DNA from: an uncultured Lachnospiraceae bacterium
GTDB lineage: Bacteria; Bacillota; Clostridia; Lachnospirales; Lachnospiraceae
DNA: 64,000 nucleotides
Direction: 5' to 3'
Assembly: GCA_947648875.1 (NCBI GenBank)
Contig: CANSPM010000002.1
Location: 62,001 to 126,000, forward strand
The notes under the pieces are model-generated. The model had not been told where the DNA came from and did no database searches. It saw only the letters and a program-made list of their open reading frames with translations. Made by a program: the position numbers and the translations under genes. Positions 55,401 to 61,023 of the stretch are shown piece by piece (the first letter of the stretch is position 1; every line of letters begins with the position of its first letter).

Positions 55401-55957
55401 TAGCGGACCTTGTAGGTCTGAAGGTGTCAGAAAAATGGTTTGATACTTCCCATAACAGCATTGGGACTGACAGTTTCTATATATCTCTGGAGGATGAAAA
55501 ATTGCAGGGAATAGAAAGACTGAATCAAAGGTTCAAGATTTCGACGGATGCGGTTTTTACGGCGGTATATGCATATATCTGGAACCAGATAACAGGGGAA
55601 AACCCTCAGTTGCCCTGGAAATGCTGCGACGGTTGCATAAGAATTTTTGACTGCGACATGGATGCGGTTGAGGATTTTGATGATTTGTTTAAGAAGGCAT
55701 ATGAAGGGCTTACATCAAAAACTTTCGCGGATGAAGTTACATTTATGAAGCGAGAAGACAGACTATATTTTGTTGGAGGAATGAACGGTAAAGGTCAAAT
55801 CGGTAACTTTGATATATTTGTCGGAATTACAGAGGATGAAAATGAATTAAAAATATCGGTATATTTTGATACAAACAGAGTCAATTCGGACAATGTCAGG
55901 GAATTGCTGGGACAGACAGGAGATGTACTGGAATACATTCTTAATTCATATTCCTAA
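46463..55957 (+). CDS. NRPS megasynthetase: FkbH-VOC-T-C-A-T-C-A(Asp)-T-half C
   Basis: A 3164-residue assembly-line enzyme. It opens with an FkbH unit: helical N-terminus (1-195), HAD phosphatase with DCDNTLW (Asp206; 196-340) and GNAT-like domain (385-520; RTNQFNL, FLLSCRVLGRR). FkbH units load glyceryl from 1,3-bisphosphoglycerate. A VOC domain (about 562-690) and an unassigned VOC-like stretch (695-820) precede T1 (Ser871). Then C1 (HHILVDG, His1059-1060), A1 (1372-1870; YTSGTTG), T2 (Ser1906), C2 (HHVITDG, His2080-2081), A2 (2395-2885), T3 (Ser2938), and the second half of a C domain (2975-3164). My alignment to the PheA pocket gives A1 DGSSVAEVTK (unassigned) and A2 DLSKVGHVGK (Asp). 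No thioesterase. It is the first gene of the cluster; the next starts 32 bases on. GC is much lower than in the housekeeping genes. Confidence 0.93.
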   Translation: MQKNTQKISIEMVASFTCDMMKPYISWWLSKYNWLPSVDVLPFDQVHQTLIERGFDKTDNADFLVLLQRLEDYGRNVEKLSQIKEDIESGLIQYKQLIQSYSGNAKLMIGLFDLSDRVEKYGEEIQNYFKEANDEFAAFLFSLYNIIVLDFRNIKDDYLITREYDELAFKLGVLPFTDEYLISAATLVSRKIVAYSIAPHKVIVVDCDNTLWKGECANNTAEITSDYLIFQKYLLQKKNEGFLLAICSKNNSADVENFFAAGENILSMSDFAACRINWDAKSENIRSMATELNLGLDSFVFFDDSAHECLEVMNALPQVLTSRFPSDSRAIGDYLKHIWALDKINVTAEDSVRTQLYQQERERKELSVSVISMDEYIEKLSMKVYISPIEEKDTDRVTQLINRTNQFNLNSVRKNKEQLLSFLEGEGNAGYIVHCKDRYGDYGISGVILLSENEDSLVLDTFLLSCRVLGRRAENAVLSYLLSLCEKKGCKKLIAGYVDNGRNVPVKQFLENGFWNMHKDSDAKQNYCAGTDIADEVKKSLLNIEVLEERPVKESAKEKTEATFEHIGVAVSNIKEAADLYGNAGFHVGKIVTDSYQQASLCMCTRPGFPDIEFIEPTEENAFLRDLLEGNAFKPYHICLAVTNIEKTLSELAHRGIEYVEVSAPKPAVLFDMDRVMFIFIENVGIVEFRERKNLSSVSLGTNVQISYKTTDCSQAIKFLTVLGLLINEKTNNGVVMQGSGYPLLAFSETDTVTERYNIVNILYESAFGLGEEFFANGTGNALKQKQAEERTYYEWEVLYDANDVGNSNVFRFALENHSARRLLQEYSQLPKEEEELTGDVCSGIYKLIGMIIGHGEPDIKKNFASNGGNSLQALSLLTKINSRYHLVASLEDVLLSDSLEAFVRKITGGRADEQTYDKACENEVSFEHLAEVERVPVTASQQRMYMYQVLNPESTVYNMPRCLYINGTFQIDRLQKAIERVLECNRGLRLNFGADGVVIYQYERDNYESPLKEYSSDKSTEELIADFIRPFNLSGELLLRVEVVHKAEGRTLFLFDVHHILVDGSSLASIINDILSVYNGKTIHTSEYDMMDYALYTSKTYGGDEEYWKKLYGESLPDTALPADSNLYSKNTFRGRKKLFTVENSVTENVYNIADRLGVSSNAVLFAAYSFLIAKYTGEERVVIIVPFSGRDRVESEDIVGLIIDTVPVCIDIDYNLETDEFIKYVNGVLVESYVHRHFPYECFGDGSFRLAYIMQNMDRLDFVSSNIYWDELKTDEFILSPIDFEEGSSKYDISFEVSEHAGEMKVSIEYCTDLFEEKTIENLFGRFVKICAKECTSESRKLKDISLAGDIEECILKGEQKKYEISTVVEGLVGIAEAYPDRIAVCDAENRKIYRELLAGAKNIAAYLVKSGVKKGDIVAVLADRSAEVAEMLFGVMMAGAAYLPLSKEYPESRIRKILSASGAKLVLSDAEVLQADVQEVLYGEAIVPVTGDTELPSLDENDRAYVIYTSGTTGEPKGVQILHKGILNYAMWRIENYGLTQEDSALELLPMSFDGFCSNFYSTLLSGGKIVMVDDNHWRDFEYAGKTIAAQKVTNISLLPTMYRGILENNAKEQLESLRLVVLAGEKTDRNLIKKNRQMTPDVVLVNEYGATENTVTTTANIGMDETNCDSVGGPIANNYVCVLDPFKNVLPSGMCGELAVWGRGLSSGYLNDKELTDRKFCPNPQLVKTGERLGNGTLYRTGDRVRINVNNQVIFIGRIDNQVKYHGFRIELSEIEQTALRIPGINAAVALVTDKDEKQKLCLYISGDDIPDSRKLEHFLRESLPPYMVPSYYSVVNSIPMTGNGKVDVKKLSDNELLLLGYGEKSLPENDTEQRLWNICTAILNNDDIGMDIGFMSAGGQSLDVARLKKAIFDEFGVDLEMSFIFRADSLRKIAKAIEKEGTHQNDGIYHFEYDRMVPMSSAQKRIFLLEQIEDVGKSYHIPVFFKVSESLDIERLEKSLTEMVNNYEILRTTFDFVDGEPVQIINDPYKVTLEKTDCLFEKIDYEAWSKKFELTQLPLFRTVLFGDNVLMFEFHHVITDGASIKMFTEELAERYNGQSVQTSLYQYAEYVLNEREIKKNKEKNREYWHDIFKNLPEALNYPTDYTRKEVVGHEGKCIVFKADEGLTKRIADCAASMNTTEFSLLLAAYNVMLSKISGAVDVVTGIPTLGRNNAIYSDIQGIFINVLAIRSIIEGKLKVKDYVTKFSENLIGAYEHEDYPFEELVDELSISKVTNRKPLFDVMFVMRDFDKMRLPLEDCNCEVIDYMPDVAKYDFTLTVANDECVIFMLQYNTDLFEESTAWGVLDKYLKVLEQMTEHPDEALEDISVISEDDEKDIEKYELGRKVPGDFESVIEAICRNASDRLPLTAVVSDGREITYDELLAETKEIKAGFKALGIGSGDVVAIAMEPCVELIECALAIMWLGAAYLPLDVATPLARIEYCVKDSKAKILIADEDNTIEVEGIKTLTLSDIMKDADWNYSLGENNQTDSLPAGDDVAYIIYTSGTTGVPKGVMVTQSNLANYTGWFIRENKLNPGVSSALLSGFNFDLGYSVVYPTLAMAGTLHLPKKNDYLEKSTALKYIREQGIDYLKMTPTLFSFLFADCEEELGKLRLIVLGGESLNADEVNAFMDRYPGIEIMNHYGPTETTVGTVFKKLVPGMYIIHNMNPIIGRPIDNSAVYILDKNGKRVPYETQGEICVAGKGISKGYLNTAETGRFTGNPYSNEYDRIYKTGDYGYRLPSGEIVFVGRKDKQVKIHGYRVDINEIRQNLLEYEKIDAALVVVDESSGIEKRLLAFYISREDIPEKELRHFLRQRVAEYMIPVAFTKVDAFPMNKNGKLDMEKLLSLVCIRENVTDEKLSNNENIIKDIWAELLGRTDIMLDDNFFDVGGNSILLIKLQTLLKDKIGLDLRMVELFVHPTIGRLAALMEEQSPVADLVGLKVSEKWFDTSHNSIGTDSFYISLEDEKLQGIERLNQRFKISTDAVFTAVYAYIWNQITGENPQLPWKCCDGCIRIFDCDMDAVEDFDDLFKKAYEGLTSKTFADEVTFMKREDRLYFVGGMNGKGQIGNFDIFVGITEDENELKISVYFDTNRVNSDNVRELLGQTGDVLEYILNSYS

Positions 55958-55989
55958 AGGAACATCACAGCAGATTGGATGGATAAAAA

Positions 55990-58900
55990 ATGAAAAGTAT
56001 ACCAAGTTTATCTGAAATATCGGGAAAGAGTGCAACTGTTATTCACAGTGAAGGCACTGTTAACGGTCAGGAAGATATTGCTGTAATAGGCATGGATATG
56101 CGCCTTGGAACAGCTGACAATGCAAAGGAATACTGGAAGGCAATCAGAGAAGGAAAGGATTGTATTATTGATTTTCCGACTGCCAGAAAGAAAGACGCTG
56201 ATGATTATTTCAGTGCTCTTGATCCGGAAAAACAGCCGAAGTACAAACAGCTTGCATATCTTGGCAGTGTTGACGAATTTGACTATTCATATTTTAAGAT
56301 TTCCAAAAGGGAAGCGGATTTGATGGATCCCAATCAGAGACTTTTTCTTCAGTGCGCATTTCACGCAATTGAAGATGCGGGATATCTTGGAACAATTGAA
56401 GGCAGCAATACGGGAGTGTATTTTGCCAATAAAAGTTCTCTTTCAAATGTATATTACGACTTCGTGGATGTGATGGAGCATGAGAATCTGGATATGGCGG
56501 CAGTGGGCAATAAGGTCCCCGTTACCGCAGCAAGAATCTCGTACATTCTTGACCTTCACGGACCGAATATGATTCTTGATACAGCATGTTCGGGTTCGCT
56601 TGTGGCCCTTCATCTTGCATGTCAGGCACTTCGAGAAGGTGACTGTGACAATGCGCTGGTGGGAAGCGTGAGACTTGATTTGCTGCCCCTTGTCAGTGAA
56701 TTCAACATAGGAATAGAGGCAAGTGACGGAAGAACAAGAACCTTTGATAACGGTTCCGACGGAACAGGCGGTGGCGAAGGTGTTGCGGCAGTCTTCCTAA
56801 AGCCGTTATCCAAAGCAATCGCGGATAAGGACCATATATATGCGGTCATAAAAGGAACCGGTGTTAATCAGGATGGCAGAACAATAGGAATTACGGCACC
56901 AAATTCCGTGGCTCAGTCGGAAGTAATAAAGAAGACCTGGAAGAAGGCCGGAGTCAATATATCCAAAGCAGGATACATAGAAGCACACGGAACGGGAACG
57001 AAGCTCGGTGATCCAATTGAAATAGAAGGCATTAAGAAGGCATTTGCAGGCTATACGGACAAGAAGAGATTCTGTGGTATAGGTTCCGTTAAAGCCAATA
57101 TTGGTCATTTGGACAACTGTGCCGGAATGGCGGGAATCATAAAGGTAATACTGATGATGAATAACAGGGTTATTCCACCCCTTGCTCATTTTCAGGTACC
57201 AAATTTAGAAATCGATTTCTGGAATTCACCCTTATATATTCCACAGAAGGCTATGGAATGGTCCTGTGACAGCGTAAGGTACGCAGGCGTAAGTGCCTGG
57301 GGATTGAGCGGTACAAATGCCCATGCGGTGCTGGGAGAATATATCTGTCAGGACAAGCCGGTAGAAGTAAAGGGAAAACTTCCGTTTATACTTTCCGCAA
57401 AGACCCAGGAGGCTTTGCGGGAGTATGGGAAAGCATTTGTAGAATATCTGGATGACAGTTCCGCAGGGCTTTATGAGATATGTTATACACTCGCTTTCAG
57501 GAGAAAGCGTTATGAGAAACAGATTGTATTTAAGGTGGAATCGAAGGAGGAACTGAGTTCCCTTCTCAAAGATTATTTGAAGGGCGAAGCAACGGGTAGT
57601 TCCGAGATTGGAGACCTTGAAAGCTGTTTTGCTACAAAAGTAAATAATCAGAGTCTTCCTCTTTATCCATTTGCCAGAGAAAGGTGCTGGGTAAAGAAGC
57701 CTGAGGCGGAGCAGGTGAAGGAAAAAAGCGCTGCCTTAAGTATTGAAGACTCTGTTGCAGGAATATATGAGAAGGTACTGGGAAGCAGTAACATCGACAG
57801 AGATACCGGATTCTTTGAACTGGGAGGCGATTCGCTCATTGCCTTAAAGATTGTGAATACCCTTGCTTCCGAATTGAATGTCAGCGTCAGCATTTCGGAT
57901 ATTCTGGTAAAGGGCAGTATCAATGCCGTAACAAGAATATGCAGGGATAAGACAGGTAACAGTGACGATTTGTTCCTTTACCTGAAGAAGGCGGAAGAAT
58001 TGCCGGCATATCCGCTTTCGTCACCTCAGAAAAGAATGTTTGTTATGGACTGGTACAGAAATATCGGTTCCGTATACAACATGAACAGAGCCTTTATGGT
58101 TGACGGACCTCTTGATATAGAAAAAGCAAAATCTGTATTTATGAGTATTGTTGAAAGACACGAATCATTAAGAACCACATTTGATTTTATAGAGGATGAG
58201 CCTGTTCAGATTATTCATAATGATTCCGTTTTTGAGGTTGAGGTATCCAATGTGACAGAGGATGAGGTATCGGAAAAGGTAATGGCATTCTTCAGAAAAT
58301 TTGACCTGAAGGAAGCGCCTCTTTTCAGAGTGGGAATCCTTCATCTGAATGATATGAAGAACGTAATCATAATTGATATGCACCACATTATTTCCGACGG
58401 AACGTCAACAGGTGTAATCATGAATGAGTTTGTTGCTCTCTACGAAGGAAGAGAACTGCCAAAGCTGCCGTTCCACTACCGGGATTACACAATGTGGCAA
58501 ATAGAATGTGATAAGTCGGGCAGAATAAAACCTCAGAGGGATTACTGGCATAAGGTATTTGAGGACAGTATTCCGGTATTGCAGATGCCATATGATTTTG
58601 AGCGTCCTGCGGAACGTGATTTCAAGGGAACAAGGGTTGAATCTGTTTTGGAGGCCGACATGACCTCAAAACTTAAGAAACTTGCGGGAACCTGCAATAC
58701 TTCACTTCATATTCTGCTTTTGGCCGCTTACTACATACTTCTTGAGAAATACAGCAATCAGGAGGATCTGGTTGTAGGAGTAGCAACCTCGGGAAGAAAC
58801 TCGAAGCTTATAGAGAATAATGTTGGAATGTTTGTAAATACACTTCCAATAAGAGCATTTCCAAAGGGTGGTATGAGCCTGGATGAGTTTATAAAAGAAC

Positions 58901-59331
58901 TTACGGATATTTCCTATAAAGCCTACAGAAATCAGGATTATCAGCTTGACGATCTGATTGAAAGTATGAACTTCAAGAGAGACGGTTCAAGGAATCCGCT
59001 TTTTGATGCAGTATTTACAATAACCAAGTATGAAGAAGTAAAGATGAAGGAACTGAAGTTCAGCGTTCTTGAGTATGAAATGATAAAGGCTCGTTTCGAT
59101 ATCATTATGACCATGTGTGATTATGTGAATCATATAGATTTCGGTATTACCTATGCGACATCTCTTTTCCTTAAGGAAACGGTAATTGGAATGCTGGATG
59201 ATTACGTGACAATACTGGAAGCATTCATTGATGACAGAAGTGTCAGAATAGAAGACCTGAAGTTGAGAGACTTCAGTGATGCCGGAGAAAGCGATGAGTT
59301 CTCTCTGGACGGAGTGAATTTTAATTTTTAG
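55990..59331 (+). CDS. AT-less PKS-NRPS protein: KS-T-C
   Basis: A 1113-residue polyketide-peptide hybrid. The ketosynthase (about 28-455) has Cys200 in DTACSGSL, His333 in EAHGTGTKLGDP and His373 in NIGHLDN, so it is complete. A KS-AT adapter follows (LPFILSAKTQEAL, about 465-560), and then directly the post-AT linker pattern LPLYPFARERCW; the acyltransferase itself is missing. This is the trans-AT layout, so malonyl must be loaded by a separate enzyme that is not in the window. There is no ketoreductase, so the beta-keto group should stay. T (Ser615 in LGGDSL) and a C domain (about 670-1095; HHIISDG, His798-799) follow. It would extend the peptide from the upstream protein by two carbons and then join it to the next amino acid. 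Confidence 0.93.
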   Translation: MKSIPSLSEISGKSATVIHSEGTVNGQEDIAVIGMDMRLGTADNAKEYWKAIREGKDCIIDFPTARKKDADDYFSALDPEKQPKYKQLAYLGSVDEFDYSYFKISKREADLMDPNQRLFLQCAFHAIEDAGYLGTIEGSNTGVYFANKSSLSNVYYDFVDVMEHENLDMAAVGNKVPVTAARISYILDLHGPNMILDTACSGSLVALHLACQALREGDCDNALVGSVRLDLLPLVSEFNIGIEASDGRTRTFDNGSDGTGGGEGVAAVFLKPLSKAIADKDHIYAVIKGTGVNQDGRTIGITAPNSVAQSEVIKKTWKKAGVNISKAGYIEAHGTGTKLGDPIEIEGIKKAFAGYTDKKRFCGIGSVKANIGHLDNCAGMAGIIKVILMMNNRVIPPLAHFQVPNLEIDFWNSPLYIPQKAMEWSCDSVRYAGVSAWGLSGTNAHAVLGEYICQDKPVEVKGKLPFILSAKTQEALREYGKAFVEYLDDSSAGLYEICYTLAFRRKRYEKQIVFKVESKEELSSLLKDYLKGEATGSSEIGDLESCFATKVNNQSLPLYPFARERCWVKKPEAEQVKEKSAALSIEDSVAGIYEKVLGSSNIDRDTGFFELGGDSLIALKIVNTLASELNVSVSISDILVKGSINAVTRICRDKTGNSDDLFLYLKKAEELPAYPLSSPQKRMFVMDWYRNIGSVYNMNRAFMVDGPLDIEKAKSVFMSIVERHESLRTTFDFIEDEPVQIIHNDSVFEVEVSNVTEDEVSEKVMAFFRKFDLKEAPLFRVGILHLNDMKNVIIIDMHHIISDGTSTGVIMNEFVALYEGRELPKLPFHYRDYTMWQIECDKSGRIKPQRDYWHKVFEDSIPVLQMPYDFERPAERDFKGTRVESVLEADMTSKLKKLAGTCNTSLHILLLAAYYILLEKYSNQEDLVVGVATSGRNSKLIENNVGMFVNTLPIRAFPKGGMSLDEFIKELTDISYKAYRNQDYQLDDLIESMNFKRDGSRNPLFDAVFTITKYEEVKMKELKFSVLEYEMIKARFDIIMTMCDYVNHIDFGITYATSLFLKETVIGMLDDYVTILEAFIDDRSVRIEDLKLRDFSDAGESDEFSLDGVNFNF

Positions 59332-59361
59332 CGGGAACTACAGGACAACAGGAGGTTATAA

Positions 59362-61005
59362 ATGAGTAAAAGAATTGATTGTTTTCTTATAGGTCATAAT
59401 GAAATGAAGTTTAGTGAATATGAAAAGATGGTCAGATCAATGGGTGAGACTTCGGGAGCTTACAGGGATTTGAATTACAGTTTCCTGACTTACAAAAATC
59501 ACCTTTATACACTGCCGGATCTGATTAATTCATATTCCGTATTTGACAGCAGTGATTTGTGCATGGGGGATACCTTCAGTGCCGGAATCGCATATCTGGG
59601 AACATTCCTTCACCGTGCGGGACTTACATTTGACTATGTTAATTCTTTCCAGGAGGAAAAGGATTACATCAGGGAAATACTTGAAACCTGTGAAGTTGGT
59701 GTAGTGGGAATCACAACCACATTATACGTTTCCGTATTCCCGATTCTTGAGATTATGAGCTTTATAAAGGAAATCAAGCCTGATGTAAAGGTTGCTGTGG
59801 GAGGTCCCTTCGTATCTACCAACATAAGAACACAGGCTGATACAACGGTTCAGTATGTATTCAGACAGATAGGAGCAGATTTCTACATCAACAGCTCTCA
59901 GGGTGAGAAGGCACTGGCAGATCTTACAGAGGCATTAAGGGACAATAAGCCCACTGACTGTATCAATAATATCTACTACAAAAAAGGCGATGAATATGTG
60001 GTTTATTCATCGGAGCGTGAGAACAATATTCTTGAAAATAACATGGTTGACTGGAGCCTGTATAAGGACAGAGTAGGAGAATATGTTGCATTAAGAACAG
60101 CCATTTCGTGTCCTTTCTCATGTTCCTTCTGCGGTTTTCCCCAGCATGCGGGCAAATACCAGACAACAAGTTTAAAGGCAATTGAATATGAGCTGGACAA
60201 ACTCAACGAAATAGGAAAAACACATTGTGTTCATTTCATAGACGATACCTTTAATGTTCCACCGGAGCGTTTTAAGGATTTAATGCGAATGATGATAGAC
60301 AAGAAGTATGACTTCAAATGGCATTCATATTTCAGATGTCAGTTTGCTGATGAAGAAATGGTTTCCCTTATGAAGGAAAGCGGATGCGAAGGTGTATTTC
60401 TGGGAATCGAATCCGGCAGTCAGGAAATACTTAACAACATGAATAAGCGTGTTACCGTTGAGGAATTCTATCGCGGTCATAAGCTTCTCAACGATTACGA
60501 GATTCTGACATTTGACTCATTTATTACGGGATTCCCGGGAGAGACAAAGGAAACGGTAGATGCAACCATTAAATTTATAGAGGAGATGAAGCCTACATTC
60601 TATCGTTCACAGATGTGGTACTGTGAGGCGATTACACCAATCTATCAGGAAAGAGAAAAATACGGCATAGTAGGTTCAAACTTCGAGTGGACACACAACA
60701 CCATGTCTGCAACAGAGGCTATGGATGAAATAGACAGAATCATCTGTACAATCAAGAACTCCATTTGGCTTCCTCAGTACAACTTTGACATGGACAGCGT
60801 ATACCATCTCATTCACAGAGACATGCCTATGGATCAGATAAAGAATATCGTCAATACATTTGCAGACGGTATCAGGGAAAAGGTCGCAGACAAATCAAGA
60901 ACAGAGGTCAGCGAAGAAGTAATTAACAGATTTAAAGCCGCATGTATGCAGGAAGAAGTAAAGGCGGAAGAGGATTCACTCTTTGGCGGTGATTTTGCAT
61001 TTTAA
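59362..61005 (+). CDS. Cobalamin-binding radical SAM methyltransferase, PhpK-like
   Basis: A 547-residue class B radical SAM enzyme. A B12-binding domain lies in the N-terminal half (about 70-200; VGVVGITTTLYVS, VAVGGPF) and the SAM core has CPFSCSFC with cluster cysteines C250, C254 and C257, followed by FIDDTFNVPPERF and GIESGSQEIL. The N-terminus (IDCFLIGHNEMKFSEYEK, SGAYRDLN) matches what I recall of PhpK-family proteins, named for a P-methyltransferase of phosalacine biosynthesis. Members in NRPS clusters of Firmicutes are annotated by that name although no phosphinate chemistry is apparent here. I infer C-methylation of an unactivated carbon or a related radical step. It sits between the two NRPS genes with an excellent AGGAGG site, so it is a cluster member. 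Confidence 0.88.
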   Translation: MSKRIDCFLIGHNEMKFSEYEKMVRSMGETSGAYRDLNYSFLTYKNHLYTLPDLINSYSVFDSSDLCMGDTFSAGIAYLGTFLHRAGLTFDYVNSFQEEKDYIREILETCEVGVVGITTTLYVSVFPILEIMSFIKEIKPDVKVAVGGPFVSTNIRTQADTTVQYVFRQIGADFYINSSQGEKALADLTEALRDNKPTDCINNIYYKKGDEYVVYSSERENNILENNMVDWSLYKDRVGEYVALRTAISCPFSCSFCGFPQHAGKYQTTSLKAIEYELDKLNEIGKTHCVHFIDDTFNVPPERFKDLMRMMIDKKYDFKWHSYFRCQFADEEMVSLMKESGCEGVFLGIESGSQEILNNMNKRVTVEEFYRGHKLLNDYEILTFDSFITGFPGETKETVDATIKFIEEMKPTFYRSQMWYCEAITPIYQEREKYGIVGSNFEWTHNTMSATEAMDEIDRIICTIKNSIWLPQYNFDMDSVYHLIHRDMPMDQIKNIVNTFADGIREKVADKSRTEVSEEVINRFKAACMQEEVKAEEDSLFGGDFAF

Positions 61006-61023
61006 AGAAATTGGTGAGAAATA

